A DNA stretch of 64,000 bases, from assembly GCF_000297095.1 (NCBI RefSeq), contig NZ_AEEA01000040.1:44925-108924 (forward strand), written 5' to 3'. Both the position numbers and the translations under genes were made by a program. The notes beneath the pieces are model-generated. The model ran no database searches and had not been told where the DNA came from. It saw only the letters and a list, made by a program, of their open reading frames with translations. Within the stretch, counting starts at the first letter, position 1. Each line of letters begins with the position of its first letter. This document shows, in pieces, positions 45,546-54,201 of the stretch. Source of the DNA: Treponema primitia ZAS-1. Its GTDB lineage: Bacteria; Spirochaetota; Spirochaetia; Treponematales; Breznakiellaceae.

Positions 45546-46202
45546 ATGGAACAGAAAGATAAGGAAGAATACAAAAGATACCGGGATGCCCTGAAAAGAA
45601 TCGGGCAAAAAAAGACTTTGGTCCTTATTGATTCCCACACCATGTTTCGGGAATTGTTTGTCTCCTGGCTGATAAAGACCGGAGAGCGTTTATGGCAGAC
45701 CTATGATTTTTCATCGGGCAGCGAAAAATTAGCCGCCTTATTTGAAAAAAAGCCCCCGGATTATATTTTGCTCAGAATGGATTTCGATATGAAGGATGCT
45801 GTCGATTTCCTTTCCCTCCTTGAAAAGCAAAATACAAAAACACGCACCGTGGTTTATTCGGATTGTACCGATTATACCCATGTTCGGGCTGCGTATTATG
45901 GATCTTCCGGCGGTTTTTTTAGTACCAAAAATACTACAAAAGAGATCATTCTCTGTTTACAGACTATCAAATACAGTAAATACATAGACGTGAATAATGC
46001 GCAAAAAATGGCGGATGCTGCGGAAAAAGTAAAGTCTTTGCTCAAAAAAGAGCAGGAAGTATTCACCCTTGTACAACAGGGCTTTTCCAACGCCGAAATG
46101 GCGGCCCAGCTTGGCATCGGCAAACACAGTGTGGAAAATTATTTGAGCGCCTTATACACCAAGTTCGGTGTGGAGAGCCGCAAGGAACTGGAAAATTTGT
46201 GA
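45546..46202 (+). CDS. LuxR-family regulator with degenerate receiver
   Basis: A 218-aa paralogue of the regulator at 39682-40287. ATG 45546 follows AGGAGG by eight bases. The receiver has lost key residues: LIDSHTM replaces LIDDHTM, and ILLRMDF replaces ILLDIDL, so the phospho-acceptor Asp is Arg. The LuxR helix-turn-helix is intact (QEVFTLVQQGFSNAEMAAQL, HSVENYLSALYTKFG). It is likely to work without phosphorylation, perhaps as an autoregulator or partner of its paralogue. A kinase gene starts 14 nt after it. Confidence 0.88.
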   Translation: MEQKDKEEYKRYRDALKRIGQKKTLVLIDSHTMFRELFVSWLIKTGERLWQTYDFSSGSEKLAALFEKKPPDYILLRMDFDMKDAVDFLSLLEKQNTKTRTVVYSDCTDYTHVRAAYYGSSGGFFSTKNTTKEIILCLQTIKYSKYIDVNNAQKMADAAEKVKSLLKKEQEVFTLVQQGFSNAEMAAQLGIGKHSVENYLSALYTKFGVESRKELENL

Positions 46203-46216
46203 AGGGAGAGAGAAAA

Positions 46217-47536
46217 ATGAAAAAGAGCAGTATAAACGAAAAAGAATATCCTTCAGGCAAGACACTTAAAACCTGCGCCTTAAAAACAGTTAAGGTGGGA
46301 GAAAAACTCGGCGAAGGCGGACAGGGCGCGGTGTACCAGGTCAGTTACGACGGCAAGCCCAAGGCCCTTAAGTGGTATTTCAGCGGCAGGATAAGTTCGC
46401 CGAAGAAATTCTACGAAAATCTTGAGAACAATATTAAAAAAGGCGCCCCCAACGCTGCGTTTTTATGGCCCCTGGATATTACTGAACCAGGCGCCGGGGC
46501 CGTAAATAGCGACACCTTCGGCTATATAATGGATCTGCGGCCCGAGGAGTATAAAGACTTTTCGCGGTTTTTGCTGGCAAAGGAAAAATTCGCAAGCCTT
46601 ACCGCCCTTACCAACACGGCCCTTCAAATTGTGGAAGCCTTTCGGGAACTGCACAATTCCGGCTACAGCTATCAGGATCTGAATGACGGTAATTTTTTTG
46701 TCAACCCGAAAACCGGGGATGTGCTTATCTGCGACAATGACAATGTGGCCGAGTACGGCAAGAACTTAGGTATCGCCGGTAAATGCCGCTACATCGCGCC
46801 GGAGATCGTACTGGGGAAAAGCCTGCCCAGCGTACACACCGATAAATTTTCCCTTGCGGTGGTACTGTTTCTGCTCCTTATGTACAATCACCCCCTGGAA
46901 GGGAAAAAGGCATTCCCGCCCTGTATGACCGAGGCGTTGGAACAAAAAATTTACGGCGAAGAACCGGTGTTCATTTTTGACAGCGAGGATGATTCAAACG
47001 CTCCCCTGCCGGGGATCAACAACAATGCGATAAAACGCTGGCCCCTGTATCCGGCATATATACGCGAAAAATTTTGTGAGGCCTTTAGCAAGAAAGCATT
47101 AGGCGATCCTTCATTCAGGGTTATCGAAAAGGACTGGCTCAAGGTCTTTATCCGTCTGCGCAGCGAAATTTACAAGTGCGATACCTGCGGCAATGTCTTT
47201 TTTGCCGATCCGGTCAAAAGCAGCTATTGCCCTGACTGCCATACGGAGCATCTTTTCCAGCGGCGTATCGAATTGCCCAAATGGAATATCGCGGTTCACA
47301 AACGTACACGCCTGTACGCCTGCCATACTGAATTGGACAGCGATGATTTTAAGACCCTTACTGCAGAAATAACCATGAACGAAAGCGGGGGGTTTGAACT
47401 GAAAAACCTTTCAAAAAAAACATGGCTTGTGATAGATGCGAAGGGTAAACAAGTATCAAAGGGTATGAATAAAACCGTACCCATGGAAAAGGGAACACAA
47501 ATTGTCTTTGGCAATGTTACCGCAGTAATTTTATAG
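46217..47536 (+). CDS. TerY-P-type Ser/Thr protein kinase with zinc ribbon and FHA-like tail
   Basis: A 439-aa cytoplasmic kinase. The start is ATG 46217 after AGGGAGAGAG; an upstream GTG (46199) precedes this site. The kinase fold has the glycine loop LGEGGQGAV (31-39), Lys52, Asp154 and Asn159 (YQDLNDGNF replaces HRDLK..N), and Asp173 (ICDND replaces DFG), so it is divergent but complete. A zinc ribbon (CDTCG...YCPDC, about 318-342) and a short beta-rich tail resembling an FHA end (LKNLSKKTWLVIDAKG) follow. A kinase with a zinc ribbon beside VWA and PP2C genes is the TerY-P triad arrangement. It probably phosphorylates proteins of this operon, with the PP2C reversing it. Confidence 0.88.
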   Translation: MKKSSINEKEYPSGKTLKTCALKTVKVGEKLGEGGQGAVYQVSYDGKPKALKWYFSGRISSPKKFYENLENNIKKGAPNAAFLWPLDITEPGAGAVNSDTFGYIMDLRPEEYKDFSRFLLAKEKFASLTALTNTALQIVEAFRELHNSGYSYQDLNDGNFFVNPKTGDVLICDNDNVAEYGKNLGIAGKCRYIAPEIVLGKSLPSVHTDKFSLAVVLFLLLMYNHPLEGKKAFPPCMTEALEQKIYGEEPVFIFDSEDDSNAPLPGINNNAIKRWPLYPAYIREKFCEAFSKKALGDPSFRVIEKDWLKVFIRLRSEIYKCDTCGNVFFADPVKSSYCPDCHTEHLFQRRIELPKWNIAVHKRTRLYACHTELDSDDFKTLTAEITMNESGGFELKNLSKKTWLVIDAKGKQVSKGMNKTVPMEKGTQIVFGNVTAVIL

Positions 47537-47549
47537 GAGGATCTGAAAA

Positions 47550-48368
47550 ATGGGCTTAAATGACGCGGTGGAAGCGATTCCACGAAAAACAATGGTGCTG
47601 TTCTTTCTGATAGACACATCGGGAAGTATGTCGGGGTCGAAAATCGGCGCGGTAAATGCCGCCATCGAAGAAGTTCTGCCGGAATTACGGGATCTTTCCG
47701 CTTCCAATGCCGACGCGGAGGTCAAAATAGCGGTCCTGGAGTTTAACAATGTCGCCCTGTGGATTACCAAAGACAATCCCGTCAAGGTTGATGATTTCCG
47801 CTGGACCTACCTTGATGCGGTCGGTACTACCTGCCTGGGCGATGCCTGTCGCCAGTTGAACGATAAGCTTTCGACCAAGTCATTTATGCGCGAGGCTTCC
47901 GGTTCCTTTGCGCCGGCAATTTTCCTGCTTTCCGATGGAGAACCCACGGACAACTTTAACGGTGGCCTTGCGGCATTACAGAAAAACAACTGGTTCCAGG
48001 CGGCAATCAAAGTAGCCGTCGCCATAGGGGACGACGCCAACAAGACTGTATTGGCGAAATTTACCGGATCCATGGAATCGGTGCTGGAAGTACACAACAC
48101 GGCAATGCTCCGCAAAATGATACGTTTTGTGAGCGTACGATCTTCCCAGATTGCGAGCAAAAGTGTGCAAATAAAAACGGCAACGCAAACTCCAACGGCA
48201 ACGGCAGCTCAGACGGCGGCTTTAGGCGCGGCTTCAAACGTACCGTCCGCTCCTGTTTCGCCTGCCCCCCAGTCCCCGGCAGAAACCGGCGCCAAGCAGC
48301 AGGATTTGAACCAGCAGCTTAAGGAAATTGCGGCAGAAGCGGTAAATGCCGGTGATGAGGAATGGTGA
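47550..48368 (+). CDS. TerY-like von Willebrand factor A domain protein
   Basis: A 272-aa protein. A VWA domain (about 14-205) has a complete MIDAS metal site: Asp22-x-Ser24-x-Ser26 (DTSGSMSG), Thr93/94 (VGTTCLGD), and Asp129 (LLSDGEPTDN). A Thr/Ala/Pro-rich linker (about 210-250) and a short helix follow. TerY-type VWA proteins bind partner proteins through Mg2+. It lies between kinase and phosphatase, 13 nt after the kinase, and its N-terminus (AIPRKTMVLFFLIDTS) is clearly related to the VWA-ligase protein downstream. Confidence 0.92.
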   Translation: MGLNDAVEAIPRKTMVLFFLIDTSGSMSGSKIGAVNAAIEEVLPELRDLSASNADAEVKIAVLEFNNVALWITKDNPVKVDDFRWTYLDAVGTTCLGDACRQLNDKLSTKSFMREASGSFAPAIFLLSDGEPTDNFNGGLAALQKNNWFQAAIKVAVAIGDDANKTVLAKFTGSMESVLEVHNTAMLRKMIRFVSVRSSQIASKSVQIKTATQTPTATAAQTAALGAASNVPSAPVSPAPQSPAETGAKQQDLNQQLKEIAAEAVNAGDEEW

Positions 48369-48414
48369 AAAAATTGCTACGCAATTTTTTCTTGGAGTTT
48401 GCGGAGCAAACTCC
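48368..48414 (+). promoter_or_regulatory. Tandem hairpins between VWA and PP2C genes
   Basis: Hairpin 1: AAAAAATTG (48368-48376)/CAATTTTTT (48382-48390), overlapping the VWA stop. Hairpin 2: GGAGTTTGC (48394-48402)/GCAAACTCC (48406-48414), 3-base loop. This is the only intergenic space above 40 nt inside the operon. They may set transcript levels or stability between the two genes. Confidence 0.65.
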
Positions 48415-48429
48415 ACAGGGGGGTTTACA

Positions 48430-49266
48430 ATGATGTACCAGGCCTTTAGCTGTTCAGTCACCGGGGCAAGCCACGCAAAAAGCGGCAAACCTTGCCAGGA
48501 TTATTCGCTGCATTATGCGGACAAAAATGTTGCCATTGCCGTTGTCGCCGATGGGCACGGCAGCGACGCGCATTTTCGCAGCGACCGGGGCGCCCGTTTT
48601 GCCTGTGAATGCGCCGTCAAGCTCATAGCCGCGTTTGCGGAAAAATACGGCGGGAATTTAGGTGAATCGGAACTACCGGAGCTGGCACGGTGCATCGCCT
48701 GTGAATGGGATAAACGAGTTACCGAGGATTGGGAAGAAGATCCGCCCGGTACATTAAATAAAGAACAGGTATCAGGGGATTCAGAGAACCATGAAGGTTC
48801 TAAGAATCCCAAGGATCTTCTGGATCCTCGCGAAGCCTATGGCTCAACGCTTATCGCGGCGGCGGTAACCCGTAGCGGCTGGTTCGGCCTGCAAATCGGC
48901 GATGGTAAATGCGCGGTTCGTTACACTGACGGCGATTTTATGCAGCCCATTCCCTGGGACGAAAAATGCTTTCTCAATGTAACGACTTCCCTGTGTGATA
49001 CTGATCCGGGTTCAGAATTCCGGTTTTATGCAAGCCGCGAAATTCCTGCCGCACTGTTTATTGGTACTGACGGTGTGGATAATTCGTATCCGGTTCATGA
49101 AAACGAAAAACATCTGAACGGGTTATACAGCATTATTGCGGATAATTTTGCCAGGGAAGGTTTTAAAAAAGGATTAGTGGAACTGCGCGATTTTTTGCCT
49201 ATTCTTACACAAAAAGGCAGCGGGGATGATGTGTCCATTGCCGGCATAATGAGGGTAAACCCCTAA
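48430..49266 (+). CDS. PP2C-family Ser/Thr protein phosphatase
   Basis: A 278-aa soluble phosphatase of the TerY-P triad. ATG 48430 (or 48433) follows a G-run ribosome site. Metal-binding motifs are in place: VVADGHGSDAHFRSDRGARF, GSTLIAAAV region, IGTDGVDNSYP, and GSGDDVSIAG near the end. It is expected to reverse the kinase at 46217. Tandem hairpins precede the gene. Confidence 0.92.
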   Translation: MMYQAFSCSVTGASHAKSGKPCQDYSLHYADKNVAIAVVADGHGSDAHFRSDRGARFACECAVKLIAAFAEKYGGNLGESELPELARCIACEWDKRVTEDWEEDPPGTLNKEQVSGDSENHEGSKNPKDLLDPREAYGSTLIAAAVTRSGWFGLQIGDGKCAVRYTDGDFMQPIPWDEKCFLNVTTSLCDTDPGSEFRFYASREIPAALFIGTDGVDNSYPVHENEKHLNGLYSIIADNFAREGFKKGLVELRDFLPILTQKGSGDDVSIAGIMRVNP

Positions 49267-49276
49267 GGAGGATAGT

Positions 49277-49882
49277 ATGGCAAGAGGCTTAACTTTTTTA
49301 ATACAGGGAATGTCATACAGCGCAGCGCCTGAAAAAATTGACCGAAAAAAACTCTACGGTAGACAGGAGACCCAGGCTGTTGCCGGAGACGGTAGTGTTT
49401 GTTCACTTGTTTCGATGGATGAAATCAGTGGATTGATCCTGTCCAAAGGCGGCATAGGCATGGGAAACCTGTCATCCGCAGGGGAGTGGGCGGAACGTTC
49501 AACACTGAAAACGGTCGCCCTTGACGGCAGTGAACTTGGCTTACACAAATCCAGCTATGACGGATCAATTACGATAGAACAAACAGTTACCCCGGAAGCA
49601 TTTCTCAATCATACAATTAAGGCAATTTACAAACTTCCGGTTCCGCCTGAATGTATCGCGGCGGTGGGGAAAAGCATTTATACATTTCCCTACAATTACC
49701 GTGATTCTTATGAACAGGAGACCGCATTCCTGCTTGTATCAAACAACACGCTTTTTATGCTCACCGGTTACGAAGCCTCATTTGCCATGCTCACACTGGA
49801 ACAAAATGCCGCGCTTGTGGACATGGAAACCGAAGATATTGACGAAGAATCGGACAGCGAAATTGATTTTTCATTCCGGTAA
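49277..49882 (+). CDS. Unknown 201-aa operon protein
   Basis: Not recognised. It starts with GGAGG seven bases upstream. No signal peptide or membrane helix; alternating short beta strands suggest an alpha/beta fold. The tail is strongly acidic (DMETEDIDEESDSEID). The tight spacing (10 nt before, 11 nt after) shows that it belongs to the operon. It may be a substrate or structural partner of the kinase/phosphatase pair; unproven. Confidence 0.75.
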   Translation: MARGLTFLIQGMSYSAAPEKIDRKKLYGRQETQAVAGDGSVCSLVSMDEISGLILSKGGIGMGNLSSAGEWAERSTLKTVALDGSELGLHKSSYDGSITIEQTVTPEAFLNHTIKAIYKLPVPPECIAAVGKSIYTFPYNYRDSYEQETAFLLVSNNTLFMLTGYEASFAMLTLEQNAALVDMETEDIDEESDSEIDFSFR

Positions 49883-49893
49883 AGGAAAACTAT

Positions 49894-50595
49894 ATGCGTT
49901 TAATCAATATTACCAACGAAAAGCAGCGTGACGCAAAGGTAGCCCTGGAGCCTTTCCCGGACCGGCAGCGCACCAAACTGGTGATGGCCGACGGCACGGA
50001 AAAACAAAGCGTCCAGTTTATTAAAACAACAACAAGTTGCGATGCCCTCCTTTCCCAACACGGCTCACTTGACGCTGTGGGGGAAGCCCTCATTTCAGGG
50101 GATGGCGAAATAGATTTTGAACAGGTGGGCCGATTTCTACACAAAACGGTTAAACTCTATGTACATACAAACGGCGATATGGCTTACACGTTTAACCTTG
50201 TGCAAACCCTGTTCAATAAAGCGGGTGAGGAAATAGAACGACGGAATCTCTCAAAACAGGCGGCAAATATTGTGTCGGAAATCCCCATACGCTGGACGGG
50301 GAAACAGATCCCCAAGGACGAAGCTATCCGGCGTTTTGTGTTTACCCGCAATTACCAACTGCGCCATACTTCGGGTCTGAGTTACGATTTCCTGTTCGAT
50401 ATGGCAAAGCAATTACACACACAAAATTCACTGCTCCTGGTTGGGGGCGGCAAATCCGGCACGGAACCTATTGTGCTCAGTCTGGGCGGTACGCCCTATC
50501 GAGGTTTTTTAGAAGGGCGTGTAGAGGGTGAATCCGCCGGAAGCGCATATTGCCTCATTCTGCATTTGAGTAATATGGAATTAAAGGATATATAG
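49894..50595 (+). CDS. Unknown 233-aa operon protein
   Basis: Not recognised. Soluble alpha/beta protein. It contains a glycine-rich turn, LLLVGGGKSGTEPIVLSLGG, near residue 187, which is not a standard P-loop. The ribosome site is AAAGGAAAA. It ends 3 nt before the VWA-ligase gene, so translation is probably coupled. No homologue comes to mind. Confidence 0.75.
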   Translation: MRLINITNEKQRDAKVALEPFPDRQRTKLVMADGTEKQSVQFIKTTTSCDALLSQHGSLDAVGEALISGDGEIDFEQVGRFLHKTVKLYVHTNGDMAYTFNLVQTLFNKAGEEIERRNLSKQAANIVSEIPIRWTGKQIPKDEAIRRFVFTRNYQLRHTSGLSYDFLFDMAKQLHTQNSLLLVGGGKSGTEPIVLSLGGTPYRGFLEGRVEGESAGSAYCLILHLSNMELKDI

Positions 50596-50598
50596 CCC

Positions 50599-52668
50599 AT
50601 GTCATTACTTAATTTGACCGAAGCATTACCGCGTAAAAGTACGGTTATTTTTCTCATTATTGATACGTGTATGCCCGATCTTAAGAGGAATATCCTGGAA
50701 GCGGCTATCACCCAATTACAATCCGGTCTACACGACCTTTCTGGGAACAGCAGCGAAACCTGCATTGAGACAGATTTACTGTACTATGAAGGAGAGCAGG
50801 AGTTTTCTGCAATGTGTGATACCCTACGGGGCAAACTTTCCACAAAAACTTTTTTGAAAAACCCCCAGGGCTATTATCCGCCGGTGATCGTACTTTTTTC
50901 TGCGGGAAGTTCCAATTCCGGTAACTTCGTTAAAACCGAATCGGCCCTGGTAAAACTCCACGCAAACAACTGGTGGAAAGCTGCCGATGTTTCGGCGGTG
51001 GCAATAGGCAAGGCAAGTGATCGCGGACTCCTCGTTCACTGGACCGGCAATACCGAACTGGTACTTGACGCGAATACCCCTTCGTCTCTGGAACGCATCG
51101 TAGGGTCGATTAACGCACCGCGCTTTTCCCGGGTTTTCGCTGCCGTTGATAGTTGTGAAGAGGAAACGCAGCCGCAAAACAATGATGTGTTGTCGCCAAA
51201 GACGGAGGAAGATAAACACCTTGACTACAGGTGCGATCAGACCGTACCGGCTGAATATTCACAGCAGGCAGTAAATTACAAAAAGAATATATCGAAAAAC
51301 TTTGTACCCCTTAATCCTTCCCAGATAGGGGATAGGCTTTATGGGAGCGAATTTTTTGTAACCAGGAAATACGATGGCCTCTTAACCCTGCTCTTTTGGG
51401 AAAATGGCGGCGAAACAGGGGGCGGAAAACTCACCCTTGTTAATTCAAGCGGCAAAACGCTGGACTCCTCTTTACCCTGTGCCGCTGCAGCCGTATCTTG
51501 CTTTAGAAGATCGAAAATACAGAGCGCCATAATTGCCGCGGAACTGTACACCGACGAATCAGACGGCAGAACAAGGGTGACAGACACCTTATCGGCGTTA
51601 GCGAAAAAGGGCGATCACAGCCGCCTCCGGCTTGCGCCGTTTGATATTGTGTCCATTGATGGCGTCCAATGGCAGGGAGAAAACTACGGCAAAACCCATG
51701 CGCAGCTAGGATACATCTTTACTGATACACAGTTCGCAGGTCCCGTCAGGTGTACGGTTTGCCATAACAAATTTGAGGTGCAAAGTATATTTGCCGAGTG
51801 GGTTGAAGGTGAAGGCAGCGAAGGGCTTGTGGTACGAACCGGTAAAAACGGCCTTTACAAGATAAAGCCCCGTCAAACCATAGACGCCGCAGTGGTGGGC
51901 TTTTCCGAAGTAGACGGCGGGGGCGCGGTACGGAGTCTGCTCTACGCGCTTATGAAAACCGAAAACGGCGAAGCGGGGCAATACCAAATAATAGGGCGTA
52001 CCGGAAATGGTTTGACAACTGAACAGAAGAAGTCCCTTTACAGCTGCCTTATGGCGCAAAAAATCCCGTCGAATTATGTGGAGGTTGATTCAAATCATGC
52101 GGCGTTCCACCTTGTTAAACCCGAATTGGTGGTAGAACTTTCGGTTAATGATGTACTCACCGAAAATGCCGCAGGGCTTATCCGGAATCCCCTGCTTGCT
52201 TTACAGGGAAGCGGCCTGAACAAAATCGGCGCCGCCCCCGGTTATAGTTTTGTATCCGCAGTTATTGAACGGTTCCGGGACGATAAAACAGTAAACCCCG
52301 TTGATGTGCGCCTGTCCCAATTTTCGGTACAGGCCGAATTGTCCTCAGCGGCTATGCCGGTAGTGCCCGCCAAAATTGCGCCTTCTAAAGTACTGTTCCG
52401 GCGGGTATATAAAAAGGAAGCTTCCCCTATGATGGTGCAAAAATATGTGGTATGGTGTACAAATAAAGGGGAAACCCCTCGAAATATCAATTCCGTGGGA
52501 AATAAGGATTATCCGTCCTTTGTTTTTTCGTATACCAATTTTAGCGCAGGCCGTGCGGAACCCCTGGCCATCGAGGTGCGTGTCTCGGAAAGCAAGGAAC
52601 AAATCATGGATCTATGCCGGCGCTGTATCGAAAAAGAGGTAAAGACCGGATGGGTGCAGATTGTGTAA
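50599..52668 (+). CDS. VWA-like domain fused to an ATP-dependent DNA ligase core
   Basis: A 689-aa protein. Residues 1-175 are a VWA fold related to the TerY-like protein upstream but with the metal site lost (DTCMPD replaces DTSGSM). Residues about 225-430 form a nucleotidyltransferase domain with the ligase motifs in order: I, Lys257-Tyr-Asp-Gly (TRKYDGLL); III, Glu315 (AAELYTD); IIIa, LAPFDIVSIDG; IV, Glu408 (SEGLVVR); V, Lys421/Lys423 (YKIKP). An OB fold follows (DAAVVGF, IIGRTGNGLT) with a motif VI-like RFRDDK (558-563). So the adenylation machinery looks intact. The expected activity is sealing nicks in DNA, or less likely RNA. A beta-rich C-terminal region (about 590-689) is unassigned. 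Coupled to the preceding gene. Confidence 0.85.
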   Translation: MSLLNLTEALPRKSTVIFLIIDTCMPDLKRNILEAAITQLQSGLHDLSGNSSETCIETDLLYYEGEQEFSAMCDTLRGKLSTKTFLKNPQGYYPPVIVLFSAGSSNSGNFVKTESALVKLHANNWWKAADVSAVAIGKASDRGLLVHWTGNTELVLDANTPSSLERIVGSINAPRFSRVFAAVDSCEEETQPQNNDVLSPKTEEDKHLDYRCDQTVPAEYSQQAVNYKKNISKNFVPLNPSQIGDRLYGSEFFVTRKYDGLLTLLFWENGGETGGGKLTLVNSSGKTLDSSLPCAAAAVSCFRRSKIQSAIIAAELYTDESDGRTRVTDTLSALAKKGDHSRLRLAPFDIVSIDGVQWQGENYGKTHAQLGYIFTDTQFAGPVRCTVCHNKFEVQSIFAEWVEGEGSEGLVVRTGKNGLYKIKPRQTIDAAVVGFSEVDGGGAVRSLLYALMKTENGEAGQYQIIGRTGNGLTTEQKKSLYSCLMAQKIPSNYVEVDSNHAAFHLVKPELVVELSVNDVLTENAAGLIRNPLLALQGSGLNKIGAAPGYSFVSAVIERFRDDKTVNPVDVRLSQFSVQAELSSAAMPVVPAKIAPSKVLFRRVYKKEASPMMVQKYVVWCTNKGETPRNINSVGNKDYPSFVFSYTNFSAGRAEPLAIEVRVSESKEQIMDLCRRCIEKEVKTGWVQIV

Positions 52669-52692
52669 TATACAGGGAATAGGAGTTTATCC

Positions 52693-54168
52693 ATGAACCT
52701 CTCCAAAAGCCGTTATTGTCAGGGCCTTCAATGCCCCAAAATCCTCTGGATGAAAGAAAATAAACCGGATGAATATAACGATGAAGTGATGAATGAGGCA
52801 ATACTGAAAACCGGCAATGAAGTCGGCGATCTGGCAATGGGCTATTTTGGCGAATTTGCCGAAGTGGCCTACAACGCCGATAAATCCCGCATGATTTCCG
52901 ATACCGAAAAACTGCTTGCGGAAGGACATACGGTACTATGCGAAGCATCTTTTTCGTATAAGGGCAATTTCTGTTCCGTTGATATTTTGCGGAAATTCAA
53001 AAATGCCGTTGAAATAGTCGAGGTCAAAAGTTCTACGGAAATAAAACCCGTATATATTGATGATATGGCCTTTCAATATTATGTACTCTCAGGATGCGGC
53101 CTCGGAGTCAAAAAAATATCCCTCATGCATATCAACAACCGGTATGTCAGACAGGGAAACCTGGATCTCAAAAAACTTTTCACCATAGAGGATTGTACAC
53201 CGGAAGTTATTGCAAAGCAAAAGGACATGGAAAAACAGATAGCGGACATCAAGCTAATCGCCGGGCAGAAACAGGAACCGGTCATCGGCATAGGCCCCCA
53301 TTGCGGCGATCCCTATCTCTGCGGATATACGGACTATTGCTGGCGGCACATCCCGGATAAAAGCGTTTTTACCATTGCCCGTTTACCGGGGAAAAAGAAG
53401 TTCGATTATTATGATCGGGGAATAATCAGCTTTGATGATATTCTAAAAAGCGGCGTATCCCTCTCGGAAAAGCAACAGCGGCAGCTTGAATCTGAAGCGA
53501 AGCAGCTCCCGCCGCGTATTGACACAGAAAAGATACGCGCCTTTCTGGATACCCTGAGTTGCCCCCTCTATTTCCTGGACTTTGAAACCTTCATGCCCGC
53601 GCTCCCCCCCTTTGACGGCTGCAGGCCCTATATGCAAATTCCCTTTCAATATTCCCTGCATATCCTTAAAAGCCCTGCCGCGGAATTGGAACACCGTGAA
53701 TTCCTTGCGCAGGAGGGAACCGACCCCAGGCGCCCCCTGGCGGAGGCCCTCTGTAAGGACATACCCCGGACAGTCTGTACCCTGGCGTATAACATGGGCT
53801 TTGAAAAGATGGTGATTGCAAACCTTGCCGAACTGTTCCCCGATTTATCCAAACAGTTACTTGCCATACGGCGGCATATTAAGGACCTGATGACCCCGTT
53901 TCAATCCCATGCCTATTACCGCCGTGAGTTTGAAGGCTCCTATTCAATTAAAGCCGTCCTCCCCGCCCTGTTCCCCGATGATCCCGAATTGGATTACCAC
54001 GGTCTTGACCTAATCCAAAACGGCGGTGATGCCATGAATGCTTTCCTGGGTCTGGAGAAGAAAGAAAGCCGGGAAATCGCCGCAATACGCCAGGCCCTCA
54101 TTGCCTACTGCCGCCTTGATACCCTGGCAATGGTAAAAATATGGGAGTATTTGAAAAGCCTTGTGTAA
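52693..54168 (+). CDS. DUF2779 protein: Cas4-like nuclease plus DEDD-type exonuclease domain
   Basis: A 491-aa protein, last gene of the operon. The N-terminal part has cysteines Cys9 and Cys14, a PD-(D/E)xK core (SVDILRKF and VEIVEVKSS), and a cysteine cluster (HCGDPYLCGYTDYC), the pattern of Cas4/AddB-type iron-sulfur nucleases. The C-terminal part (about 285-491) has a DnaQ-like exonuclease pattern: YFLDFETFMP (D-x-E), YNMGFEKMVI, and a final Asp in YCRLDTLAMVKIW. Two nuclease domains in one protein fit DNA end processing. With the adjacent ligase protein this suggests cut-and-seal DNA metabolism. Confidence 0.85.
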   Translation: MNLSKSRYCQGLQCPKILWMKENKPDEYNDEVMNEAILKTGNEVGDLAMGYFGEFAEVAYNADKSRMISDTEKLLAEGHTVLCEASFSYKGNFCSVDILRKFKNAVEIVEVKSSTEIKPVYIDDMAFQYYVLSGCGLGVKKISLMHINNRYVRQGNLDLKKLFTIEDCTPEVIAKQKDMEKQIADIKLIAGQKQEPVIGIGPHCGDPYLCGYTDYCWRHIPDKSVFTIARLPGKKKFDYYDRGIISFDDILKSGVSLSEKQQRQLESEAKQLPPRIDTEKIRAFLDTLSCPLYFLDFETFMPALPPFDGCRPYMQIPFQYSLHILKSPAAELEHREFLAQEGTDPRRPLAEALCKDIPRTVCTLAYNMGFEKMVIANLAELFPDLSKQLLAIRRHIKDLMTPFQSHAYYRREFEGSYSIKAVLPALFPDDPELDYHGLDLIQNGGDAMNAFLGLEKKESREIAAIRQALIAYCRLDTLAMVKIWEYLKSLV

Positions 54169-54201
54169 TCTCTCGAAATACCCCTTGCACAATGAAGAAG
54201 G

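Noticed and set aside
47550..52668. Classical tellurite-resistance (terZABCDEF) cluster
   Set aside because: No TerC, TerD or TerB genes are present; only the VWA/kinase/PP2C part is shared.
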